Shown here: positions 57,254-64,000 of the stretch, piece after piece
Layout of the letters: each line of letters opens with the position of its first letter
Position numbering within the stretch: position 1 is the stretch's first letter
Program-made: the position numbers and the translations under genes
The notes under the pieces: generated by a model
What the model saw: only the letters and a program-made list of their open reading frames with translations
Database searches by the model: none
Told to the model about the DNA's origin: nothing
Source: Mesorhizobium waimense
GTDB taxonomy: Bacteria; Pseudomonadota; Alphaproteobacteria; Rhizobiales; Rhizobiaceae
Direction of reading: 5' to 3'
DNA length: 64,000 nt
NCBI RefSeq assembly: GCF_003601975.1
Contig: NZ_QZWZ01000008.1
Coordinates: forward strand, 179,239-243,238

Positions 57254-57361
57254 TGGGCGCGACGACGGGAGTTGAACCCGTATCTCCCTGCCCCTATCCT
57301 AGTGGTGTGACCCTGAAGGACAGTCGTAAGGCAGGCGCTCTATCCGTTGAGTTACGCCGCG
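57254..57361 (-). tRNA. tRNA with 32-nt intron-like insertion in the anticodon loop (anticodon UAC if spliced)
   Basis: All tRNA parts are present on the minus strand. Acceptor CGCGGCG/CGTCGCG (one G-U) is followed by T8 and A9. The D-arm is ACTC-AACGGATA-GAGC with G18G19, and anticodon stem CCTGC/GCAGG encloses loop CTTACGA. The variable loop is GAGAT, the T-arm ACGGG-TTCAACT-CCCGT, then C73 and encoded CCA (57256-57254). Between loop and 3' stem (57323-57292) are exactly 32 extra nt. Without them the tRNA is 76 nt. The insert folds into a 7-bp hairpin CTGTCCT/AGGATAG. C73 and C1-G72 are unusual for tRNA-Val. It could be a functional intron-bearing tRNA or a disrupted one. Confidence 0.8.
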
Positions 57362-57367
57362 ATTTCT

Positions 57368-57853
57368 TTAGGCAGCGCTGGAAGGTGCCTCTTCGGCTTT
57401 TTCCAGTCGCTTGCCTTTAAACTTCTTCGCCTTTGCGATTTCTGGCTCGATGTTCCTGAGCTTGTCGGCGAGACCCGTGAGCACATATGCGCTTGATGTC
57501 TGTGCCTTCTCGCCTCGATATCGCGCCACGCGCTGGACAAGGCCCGCCCCTTCCAACTCATCGAAATAGCGGAACAGAGAGCGCGGGCTTTTCGCCATGC
57601 GCCGAGCAATCGTTTTGATGGACGGGTGCGGAGCCTCGTGCGCTTCCCACCAGTGCATGACCAGGTGGAGCAGGACGTTAAAGGAGGTCGGGCTGATCTT
57701 TAGATGAGCCTGAGCCTCAAAAAGCAGGTTCGGCAAGATGGTGAAGCCGTGAGACATAACGGCCTTCCCATACTTGGTCTCGGCGCGTCGCTTGTCTTTA
57801 GTTGAGAGCGGTAGCGCGATGATTTCAGCGGTTGCAGGTGTTTTCGTGTTCAT
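57368..57853 (-). CDS. HTH_36-type helix-turn-helix protein
   Basis: The protein has 161 residues. A central winged helix (PHPSIKTIARRMAKSPRSLF, RYFDELEGAGLVQRV) matches HTH_36 (PF13730), frequent in replication and regulatory proteins of plasmids and phages. A Lys/Glu-rich tail follows. ATG at 57853 or GTG at 57904 could start it. The stop lies 6 nt before the 5' end of the interrupted tRNA, so both are likely on one transcript. Confidence 0.75.
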   Translation of the reverse strand: MNTKTPATAEIIALPLSTKDKRRAETKYGKAVMSHGFTILPNLLFEAQAHLKISPTSFNVLLHLVMHWWEAHEAPHPSIKTIARRMAKSPRSLFRYFDELEGAGLVQRVARYRGEKAQTSSAYVLTGLADKLRNIEPEIAKAKKFKGKRLEKAEEAPSSAA

Positions 57854-57914
57854 GCCGCGAATATGCGGCTTCTCGGCCTGCCCCACAAGAGAACTACCCT
57901 CCACCCCCCGGCGT

Positions 57915-57942
57915 CAATATTGGCAGTACCCCCTGCATATTG
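57915..57942. promoter_or_regulatory. Possible operator upstream of the HTH_36 gene
   Basis: CAATAT (57915-57920) and ATATTG (57937-57942) form an inverted pair 16 nt apart; CAATATTG itself is palindromic. They lie in the 305-nt gap between the HTH_36 gene and the divergent Abi gene, otherwise without recognisable features. An autoregulatory site is possible. Confidence 0.3.
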
Positions 57943-58158
57943 CTGTATCCTGTCCGCTACAGATTACTGGTAGACGGGCTTCCTTTATCGTGCGCAGTTT
58001 TCGACACCCGGGCCACTGCCAAAATTGTCACGGACCCCGATGCCAGTTCCGACAGGCTGCAAATCTACATGTCCGCCAAGAAACGTCCATAGACGCGCTG
58101 CGGAGGCGCTGTTTGTTAGAGCTTGCCGAAGGCCGGACCTCGGCCTCAAAGTAAAAGC

Positions 58159-58878
58159 ATGGAGAAATCAATCACCGCCACACTGCGGACAGCCATTGTC
58201 GACGCGCTCTACCCCATCAGCGCGAATATGCTCGCCGACGTGTGCGAAGCTGTGGGCCTTGCCCCAGGAACGCGGGATGAAGCATTTTCGAGCAAACAAC
58301 GGTACGTCAGCAAGCGGCTCTTGAAGCTACCGCCGGAAAACGTCTTGGACATTGCGCGTAACGTTCATTCGGAATATCCAACAGAAGACCTCGAGCGGGC
58401 CTTGCGGAGGGCGGTGCAGAGCTATCCCGCCGATAGCACCATATCCAACTCGCTAGCCTCCTTTGACGAATCCGGCGTGCATACCATCTGGCAGCGAGCG
58501 CTGGGCCGCCGAGAGAGCGATCCAGAAGGTGCGTTAACGTTGGCTCGCACGCTTTTGGAGGAAGTATGCAAGCACATCATTGAGGCGTCGGGCAAGACCT
58601 ACGGAGAGAAAGACGAGCTGCCAAGGCTATACAGGACTGCCGCCGAATGCCTAAACCTGGCGCCGGACCAGCATACGGAAGATATTTTCAAAAGGATTCT
58701 TGGTGGTTGCCAGACCGTGGTGGAAGGGCTGGGCTCCATCCGCAACAGGCTTAGTGACGCACATGGAAAAGGGCGAAAACCGGCTCGGCCGTCGGCACGG
58801 CATGCCGCGCTAGCCGTTAATTTGGCGGGGGCAATGACCACTTTTTTGGTTCAGACTTGGAACGAGCGGAACGCGTAG
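58159..58878 (+). CDS. Abortive-infection C-terminal (Abi_C) domain protein
   Basis: The protein has 239 residues. The C-terminal half (LARTLLEEVCKHIIEASGKTY, GGCQTVVEGLGSIRNRLSDA, HGKGR) matches Abi_C (PF14355), found in abortive-infection and related defence proteins. The N-terminal part is helical and unassigned. The RNLSDAHG-type motif (here RNRLSDAHGKG) resembles HEPN-like RNase motifs RX4-6H, so RNase activity is possible but inferred. Divergent from the HTH_36 gene. Confidence 0.8.
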   Translation: MEKSITATLRTAIVDALYPISANMLADVCEAVGLAPGTRDEAFSSKQRYVSKRLLKLPPENVLDIARNVHSEYPTEDLERALRRAVQSYPADSTISNSLASFDESGVHTIWQRALGRRESDPEGALTLARTLLEEVCKHIIEASGKTYGEKDELPRLYRTAAECLNLAPDQHTEDIFKRILGGCQTVVEGLGSIRNRLSDAHGKGRKPARPSARHAALAVNLAGAMTTFLVQTWNERNA

Positions 58879-58990
58879 TGCCTGCCGGAGCTACGCTGAG
58901 TCATGGCATGACAAGGGCAGGCCGCTTGGCTTGCCACCAATCTTTGATTGCGCAATGTTCGCTGGGGCATCCTTGCAGGGTGAAGCATAA

Positions 58991-59305
58991 ATGCGTGCAA
59001 TTTCAGTGGCGCTTTTAGGGATCGGCATAATTGTGTTGATTGGCGCGAGCGCCAACGAACAAACGTGTTCGAGAGCCGCAAAAGTGGCCGAAAAGCTTAT
59101 GGTAGCGAGGCAGTCGGGTGTGTCGCTAGAGGACGCAATGGATGCCCTAGTCTCATCCTACCCGGCTAGTGCTCAGAAGCATGTGCGCAAGCTGGTGATG
59201 GACGCGTATTCCATCCCACGCTTCAGCAGCACCGAGTTTCAGCAGCGCGCGGTTGCTGAGTTTCGCGACGACTCCCATCTTGCCTGCCTCAAAGTCCTCC
59301 AATAG
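58991..59305 (+). CDS. Small exported protein, unknown
   Basis: The protein has 104 residues with an N-terminal hydrophobic helix (residues 4-20, cleavage near GASA). The mature part is helical with three Cys and no recognised family. Cys in NEQTCSRAAK and LACLKV may pair. No operon partner is evident. Confidence 0.6.
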   Translation: MRAISVALLGIGIIVLIGASANEQTCSRAAKVAEKLMVARQSGVSLEDAMDALVSSYPASAQKHVRKLVMDAYSIPRFSSTEFQQRAVAEFRDDSHLACLKVLQ

Positions 59306-59535
59306 CGAATCGCACATTGGCAGTCCCTTGACTGCCGGCACGAGTTAGATACCTTTCCAATGCGCCTTGAGAGAACCGGCCCCTGGCGCCTTTGGATAAG
59401 CCGCATGATAACCGACGACTTTACGTCGAAGAGAAGCAAGAAGCAGTACGACTGCCCGACATAACTCCCGAACAAACAAACCGGCCTGCCGCCCGCGACG
59501 GGCGTTGCGGCCCCTAAGGAGTATTGGAGAAGGTC

Positions 59536-59748
59536 ATGCCTAAACTTGTTGAGTATCAGGATGGCGAGGTGGACGTGAAATCGCGCAATCCGCTGAGGGG
59601 AACGCTTGCGTTAGTGGATGATGAAGACAACGACGTCGACCTTGAACTCGATAAGGATAGCGCCGAGGAACTGGTATCAGTTCTCATGCAATTTCTGATG
59701 CAGGGCGAAGGCGGCGATATGCCGAAGATTTCAATCGGGCGTCGGTGA
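59536..59748 (+). CDS. Small acidic protein, unknown
   Basis: The protein has 70 residues: an acidic core (DDEDNDVDLELDKDSAEELV) with helix VLMQFLMQG and basic end IGRR. GGAGAAGG lies just before the ATG, which supports translation. No family recognised. Confidence 0.55.
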   Translation: MPKLVEYQDGEVDVKSRNPLRGTLALVDDEDNDVDLELDKDSAEELVSVLMQFLMQGEGGDMPKISIGRR

Positions 59749-60264
59749 AATCGCTTTGCACCGTGGACGTCATGACCATGGTCGTCCCGGTCTGGAGGGG
59801 CCGGTCCAGATTTGCGGCATGGGAGGGGTACGCAAATGAGGAAAACTTGCCCCGAAATCGCACCAGATTTTTTCTGACTTCTTCACATGAGGTTCGTGGG
59901 AGATTTGACCGCTGAGTGCAACATACGCCTTCCAGCACTTCCCACGCAGAAACTGCTTGTCGGGCACTGTCGGGCTTTCTCGCCAACGATAGGGGCTAGT
60001 CTCTGGATCGCTATCGTCAGCGCTCTTGCAACGGTGCAGGCTTGAGCCTATGTTTTGATTCTGCGTGGAGCCCGTTAGGCACATTTCTCACCAGCCGATT
60101 GGGCGATCTCTTTTTGAGGTCTCCGGCATCTAATGTTTCCCTAGGTAAGCTGTCGAATAAGACACGGTGGGGCGAACCAGGAACCAACTTGACCAACTCG
60201 GTCGAGAGGTTCCCGGCGCGCGAGCACGGACCTTCTCTCGGCCACGGATAAAGCGAGAAAAGGT
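59749..60264. other. 516-nt stretch without a supported gene
   Basis: It contains the second copy of the dispersed 35-nt repeat (59797-59831). Leftward open frames of up to 104 codons cover it, but they lack start-site support. Nothing else is recognised. Confidence 0.45.
59797..59831. repeat. Dispersed 35-nt repeat, copy 2
   Basis: GGGGCCGGTCCAGATTTGCG then GCATGGGAGGGGTAC; near-identical to 56953-56988. Both copies encode YPSHA..LDR on the minus strand, so they may be remnants of one gene or element. Confidence 0.7.
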
Positions 60265-60444
60265 ATGTACGCACTTCTGGCTTTGACAACCTTAGCCGTC
60301 ATTTCTGCCTCCTTCATCGTCTATCGGATGCTGTTACCCGAGCAGAAGCACACCGCCAAAATCGAGAGCATATGCCGGGTTTCTGAAGCAGTCTTTGCGG
60401 GGGCTTTGATCGCCTTGGTAATAGTTTCGGCCGGCCTTAGCTGA
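60265..60444 (+). CDS. 59-residue two-helix membrane protein, unknown
   Basis: ATG at 60265 (AAAAGG 2 nt before it) to TGA at 60442-60444. It starts MYALLALTTLAVISASFIVY, then a charged loop (PEQKHTAKIES) and a second helix AVFAGALIALVIVSAG. No family recognised. Two well-formed helices and a charged loop suggest a real protein. Confidence 0.5.
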   Translation: MYALLALTTLAVISASFIVYRMLLPEQKHTAKIESICRVSEAVFAGALIALVIVSAGLS

Positions 60445-60511
60445 CGCGTCCGACCGCATCGCAGACGTTCCGCGCGCTGATTTTCAAATCATGCTACGAC
60501 GGGCCGCACTA

Positions 60512-60931
60512 ATGATCAGAAACATCGACGGCATCCACCTCGATCCGAGGGTGGAGGATTCTCTGGCGGACATTGCGGTCGAGATGGCACTGCCGAAAGC
60601 CGATCTCATAAAAACAATCATCGCAGATTGGCTCATTGCCAATGCCTATCTCCCGGTACCAATGTTGCTTGACGACGGCAGCGAGACTACCGGTAGCGTA
60701 AATAGCGATCTCTATACCGCCATGGGCCGTGCCGGCGTGCGACCCTATTCTGCGGGATCGGTTTCGGTGTTGGACGCGACTGAATCCACGATGGTCAATC
60801 TTGCGCCAACCAACGGAGCAACCATGAGCTGTCGTCCGTCAGCGGCTTCCCAAGCGCCTCGTTCGGTAAAGCGGAAAATGCTGGCGACCGGCGCGTTGGA
60901 TAAGCAGTCGCTCACGATGTATATGACGTAG
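60512..60931 (+). CDS. Ribbon-helix-helix-like small protein, unknown
   Basis: The protein has 139 residues from ATG 60512. The first 50 (DPRVEDSLADIAVEMALPKA, DLIKTIIADWLIAN) look like a ribbon-helix-helix DNA-binding segment. The last 60 residues lie antisense to the 3' end of the DUF3883 gene (187-nt overlap) and look random, so the true C-terminus may have been replaced when the blocks were joined. Confidence 0.45.
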   Translation: MIRNIDGIHLDPRVEDSLADIAVEMALPKADLIKTIIADWLIANAYLPVPMLLDDGSETTGSVNSDLYTAMGRAGVRPYSAGSVSVLDATESTMVNLAPTNGATMSCRPSAASQAPRSVKRKMLATGALDKQSLTMYMT

Positions 60932-62097
60932 CGATCACGATGGTCGTTGTGATGGGATTTGGCGTATTCATTCGGCGTAAATTCGCACACGCCGCCATTC
61001 CCACTAAGGCCCTTTACCTCGATTAGAAGAGTTTCATCACCTCGCGTCGCCTCCAAATCCCATCCGCGTCCCTCGAGTTCAAAACTTTCGACGTCGTAGC
61101 CGCCGCCAACGTTCGACGTGAAATAGTCCGTCGCGTGCTTAACCGCCGCCTTTTCCACCTTCCTTCGAAGCTCAGGGTCGGTATTGCGGGGCGGACCGCC
61201 TCTTCCTCGTCGCGGCGCTTTGGGCAGGCTCAGATTTCGGTCAATGCCTTGAATATAGCGCCAAACCCGCTCTCGAAACTCATCATTGGCCCCATACCAT
61301 ACCGGAGACTGCCCGAGTCCCCCGGCCATCGAATGGTGAGTGGGCGCCCTGAAGGACCTGTTGGTCGCGGGAAGCAGCGTGGCATTCTCAGCACGTGCCT
61401 CGACTGTGTATGGGATCTCATCTTGCCCCGCCCCATCGCCTTGCGCAGGCATTCGAACGATCGGCGTCCGATAGACCGTCGCGTCCTTGTACCAGCCGAC
61501 AACTAAGACCGTCATACTCACCGGGTGAGTAGCCAACCAAACCACCAGGACGTGCTCTACCGTTTCAGCTTTCGGTGAGCCTCCCAATCTCGGAAGCCAA
61601 ATCTTATCTGTCCTGGGCTGGTACCCAAACACACGTCCTTCTTCAGGAAGGAAATTGAAGCTCTCAAACCCATGAGCGTGTTCACGCAAATACCCGTGAC
61701 GCCCAAGCGTTGGGTCCTCTGGCGACATACCCTGATATTTATTCATCCAGCCGACGTTGAAGAACACCATTCGGGGCAGTGAGGCTGCAACCGACCTGCC
61801 ATCATCAGCCGCTACCTCATCAAGAATTTTCTCGATACGTCGGCTCACATCCGAGCCGGTATTCGCCGCAGGCAAATAGCCGGGTATGTACCGATGATCA
61901 CGATTCTCCAGAACCGATGAAATGTTTCTCATTCGCCACTCGATCGAAGGCGCACTTCGCCCGGATAGTGGCCCGCTCGTAAGATGCCGGCGAACAGCCG
62001 ATTTCTCGTACTTTTCTCCGGCAACTTCCTTAGACAACATCGCCAGATAACTAACGACACATGCTTTCAGCTCATCGTCCGTCCAACGCGTTGGCAT
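60745..62097 (-). CDS. DUF3883 protein with ScoMcrA-like N-terminus, candidate restriction/defence factor
   Basis: The protein has 450 residues. The N-terminal segment (KSAVRRHLTSGPLSGRSAPS, IEWRMRNISSVLE) resembles the N-terminal domain of ScoMcrA-type type IV restriction proteins. The C-terminal DUF3883 domain has GRGWDLEAT and LLIEVKGLSG, a PD-(D/E)xK-like core (D, then ExK). A modification-dependent endonuclease is a reasonable inference. The middle region is unassigned. The gene ends antisense to the RHH-like gene. Confidence 0.7.
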   Translation of the reverse strand: MPTRWTDDELKACVVSYLAMLSKEVAGEKYEKSAVRRHLTSGPLSGRSAPSIEWRMRNISSVLENRDHRYIPGYLPAANTGSDVSRRIEKILDEVAADDGRSVAASLPRMVFFNVGWMNKYQGMSPEDPTLGRHGYLREHAHGFESFNFLPEEGRVFGYQPRTDKIWLPRLGGSPKAETVEHVLVVWLATHPVSMTVLVVGWYKDATVYRTPIVRMPAQGDGAGQDEIPYTVEARAENATLLPATNRSFRAPTHHSMAGGLGQSPVWYGANDEFRERVWRYIQGIDRNLSLPKAPRRGRGGPPRNTDPELRRKVEKAAVKHATDYFTSNVGGGYDVESFELEGRGWDLEATRGDETLLIEVKGLSGNGGVCEFTPNEYAKSHHNDHRDRYVIYIVSDCLSNAPVASIFRFTERGAWEAADGRQLMVAPLVGARLTIVDSVASNTETDPAE

Positions 62098-62174
62098 GGC
62101 ACCCCCACTAGCGACAGTAACGTTTGCGCAACCGGTTCACTATTAGGTTCTGTTGACAAAGTCTGGATGGATCG

Positions 62175-62942
62175 TCAGCGGATTCCGAAAATCACGCGCT
62201 TGGCAACGTCAGCGACGGTGCGCTGAAGGTCAACTGTGTAGAAGGTTGATTTGGTGATCGCGCCATTCGCCACCCCGACGAAGTTGTCGCGGCTGAACGC
62301 GCACCCCGTAGTCTTGATTAGATTTGAAGCATCAACCACTGCCTCAAGCGGCTTCTCGTCAAGGCGGACCAGAGCAGGGTAGATAGGAGCGCACTTCTCT
62401 CCACCGTTTTCGACCAATTGCCATTCGGCATTGAGGAAATACGTCGCACGGGCACGAGTTTCGGACTGCATTCCGCCCTGCTCACCACCCCACCGTGAAT
62501 GTAATCCGTCTTTCCAGTCCCCGACCGAAATCAGCTGCCCGATGTGTGATTGGACCACATAAACTATCGAGTAGACTCGGCTGCCACTAAGGGGAGACGT
62601 CAAGCCGAAGTCATATTTTCGCATCAAGCCGAGATTTTTGTCTTCAAAAGAAATGGAAATCGTTTGCAGATATGGAGATCGTGCGGCAGGCGTTAGGGTC
62701 ACATCTTTGCGGTTGTTCATCGCACGCTGCCGATCCGAACGCTTCCAATCGGGATAGCGCGACGCTACCACCCTTTCCAACTCTGGCGCAGACATCCCCA
62801 GGCTGAAGACCGAACTGGGCAGCAAGCGCTCGAACGCGTCGGGCGTTGCACCGATGTCGGGGCGTTTCGCCTCCCCGGAAGCGTAGGGAATACAGGACAA
62901 TAAATTTATGGCGACCAGAATTGTGAATGCGCTCTTTAACAC
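62175..62942 (-). CDS. Passenger gene in the IS element: exported protein, unknown
   Basis: The protein has 255 residues. The N-terminus (SAFTILVAINLLSCIPYASG) is a signal peptide with a possible lipobox LLSC. The mature part is beta-rich with a Cys pair (EKCAPIY, TGCAFS) and no recognised family. The stop is only 13 nt inside the left terminal repeat, so it lies within the element and moves with it. It is transcribed in the same direction as the transposase. Confidence 0.65.
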   Translation of the reverse strand: MLKSAFTILVAINLLSCIPYASGEAKRPDIGATPDAFERLLPSSVFSLGMSAPELERVVASRYPDWKRSDRQRAMNNRKDVTLTPAARSPYLQTISISFEDKNLGLMRKYDFGLTSPLSGSRVYSIVYVVQSHIGQLISVGDWKDGLHSRWGGEQGGMQSETRARATYFLNAEWQLVENGGEKCAPIYPALVRLDEKPLEAVVDASNLIKTTGCAFSRDNFVGVANGAITKSTFYTVDLQRTVADVAKRVIFGIR

Positions 62943-63000
62943 ATGATTCCCTGTAAACGGAGGAGATGTGGATCAAGATTAACCTTACGTTGGCCGTCAA

Positions 63001-63800
63001 CTAAAAACTGTCCAAACCTGCGCCTCGTCCGCTGATATATGGCAGCCATATCTTCAGTGATGCGATCGTCAGAAATGCCAGATAGGATGTGCGGGTCTTG
63101 TCATAGCGGGTGGCAACCCTGCGGAACTGCTTGAGTTTATTGAACATTCTCTCGATGCGGTTGCGGTCTTTATAAGCCTTGAAGTCGCAGGAAGGCGGGT
63201 CTTTACGGTTCGCTTTAGGCGGAATAACTGGTCGAATGCCGTGGATTAGCAGCTCTTCACGGATGGAGTCGCCATCATAACCTTTGTCGGCCAGAAATGA
63301 TCTGGGCTTAGCAACCGGCATGGTCAGCAGACCGGGAACAGCATTGTAATCTGAGGTCTCGCCACCCGTCAGGATGAAGCCAAGAGGGCGTCCTTGACCG
63401 TCTGCGCGGGCGTGGATTTTTGTCGTAAAACCGCCGCGTGATCGACCAAAAGCCTCCTTATGAGTCCCCCTTTAGCGCCCGCTGCCTGAGAGTGGCCGCG
63501 AACTGTGGTGCTGTCGATCATGTGCTGCCCGGCGCGGTTCAATCCCAATTCAACGAAGGTTTCCAACAAGGCATCCCATATCCCTTGCTCAGCCCATCGA
63601 CGAAAACGGACATAGACAGAATTCCATTTGCCGTAACGCTCATGCATGTCGCGCCACGGGCAACCGATCCGCAGGACATGCAGCATTCCATTCAAAAAGC
63701 GCCGATTATCAAGTGATGGCCGCGACTTGCGGCCACGTTCTGTCGGTAAAAACCGTTCGACGATTAGCCACTCCTCGTCGTTCAAATCGCCCCGCGCCAA
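63001..63800 (-). CDS. IS5-family DDE transposase, expressed by -1 frameshift
   Basis: Frame 1 (63800-63369) gives the N-terminal part with the first catalytic Asp96 in IDSTTVRGH. Frame 2 continues from THKEAFGRSRGGFTTKI and ends at 63001. It carries DKGYD (second Asp) and the Glu in RNRIERMFNKLK. The frames join by a -1 slip at AAAGGGGG (63473-63466), matching programmed frameshifting in the IS427 group. With it the DDE triad is complete, so the enzyme may be active. Confidence 0.88.
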
Positions 63801-63875
63801 AATCGCCTCCTAAAAGGCAGCCTTGAATCATCTTTCTCCTGATTTTGGAATCCACTTTGTCAACAGGCCCTAGCA

Positions 63876-64000
63876 CTACTTTGGCAGATTTTCAGGATTG
63901 AGGGATTTGCGGCAATGCGGGCAGCGGCTTGGCGGCGGCTGCGCGAGTGCGATGAGGATGGCCTGACGGACGGCGGGCAGGCTCGGTTGCGGGGGTGGAC
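63876..64000 (-). CDS. C-terminal fragment of an unidentified protein with CxxC motif (gene enters from beyond the window)
   Basis: Open frame from the window end to TAG at 63878-63876; the last 40 residues include RQAILIALAQPPPSRCPHCR then KSLNPENLPK. A CPHC knuckle suggests a zinc site. Transposase C-terminus is possible. Too short to identify. Confidence 0.35.
   Translation of the reverse strand, partial: PPPQPSLPAVRQAILIALAQPPPSRCPHCRKSLNPENLPK

Larger units (their letters stand above)
62146..63870 (-). mobile_element. IS5-family element with passenger gene
   Basis: The terminal inverted repeats are GGTTCTGTTGACAAAGT (62146-62162) and, inverted, GGGCCTGTTGACAAAGT (63870-63854), 15 of 17 matching. 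A TA target duplication flanks both ends (62144-62145 and 63871-63872). The 1725-bp element is about twice the usual length of this group because a 255-codon gene sits between the transposase 3' end and the left repeat. No internal repeat is seen near 62950-63000. Confidence 0.8.

Noticed and set aside
57254..57361. Group I intron in the interrupted tRNA
   Set aside because: The insertion is only 32 nt; group I cores need about 200 nt or more and no P/Q/R/S elements can fit.
59684..60084. Leftward open frames over 59.7-60.1 kb
   Set aside because: They overlap the small acidic gene or each other in different frames and have no start-site support.
54752..64000. Direct repeat of the tRNA-Gly 3' end as attachment site
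   Set aside because: I looked for the T-arm and acceptor sequence (TCGAATCGCTTCACCCGC) further on and did not see it within the window.

Overview
The window reads as a chromosomal segment of an alphaproteobacterium of the order Hyphomicrobiales, most likely Mesorhizobium or a close relative. The grounds are high GC, typical rhizobial families (DUF2794, IalB, DUF1236, DUF4173), a rhizobial-type LexA box (GAAC-N7-GAAC) and several families of rhizobial intergenic palindromes. The genus is an inference from family content; no search was run.

Region 1 (1-54.7 kb) is ordinary chromosomal backbone. It starts inside acnA and carries a ceramidase-like membrane enzyme, DUF1223, a candidate structured RNA ending in a strong terminator, DUF2794 and a Bax inhibitor-1 protein. 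Next come the YbbA/YbbP-type exporter divergent from a TesA-like esterase, thpR, a low-molecular-weight phosphatase, phhB, IalB, rlmN, a LysE exporter, argG, a lytic transglycosylase and an amine oxidase. They are followed by a zinc peptidase, a CPBP protease, a glycosyltransferase, ffh-chorismate mutase-rpsP, a DoxX/SRPBCC pair, a bestrophin and asd. Further on lie a DEAD-box helicase, two tandem DUF805 genes (one decayed), leuB and leuD with small genes between them, a DUF4173-response regulator-histidine kinase operon, a CitE-like lyase, the SOS mutagenesis cassette imuA-imuB-dnaE2 with a visible LexA box, a thioredoxin-LON-Trm112 group and a ProX-type deacylase. Several genes show apparent frameshifts (SRPBCC at 25.5 kb, CitE-like at 43.35 kb, the second DUF805 copy), which may be real decay or sequence error.

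Region 2 (54.68-64.0 kb) begins at a tRNA-Gly(GCC) gene and looks like an acquired accessory block. It has an AlpA-type regulator overlapping a putative plasmid-type replication initiator, followed by direct repeats containing TATACCGG that look like iterons. Next come an HTH_36-type protein and, 6 nt after its stop codon, a complete tRNA fold interrupted in the anticodon loop by a 32-nt hairpin-forming insertion. The block also holds an Abi_C-type protein, several small unknown genes, a DUF3883 protein with a restriction-like layout, and an IS5-family element that carries an extra passenger gene between its transposase and one terminal repeat. No integrase and no second copy of the tRNA-Gly end are visible, so the far boundary probably lies beyond the window.

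The most unusual signal is the interrupted tRNA at 57254-57361: removing exactly 32 nt gives a canonical 76-nt tRNA with encoded CCA and anticodon UAC. A 32-nt insertion is far too short for the group I introns known in bacterial tRNAs.
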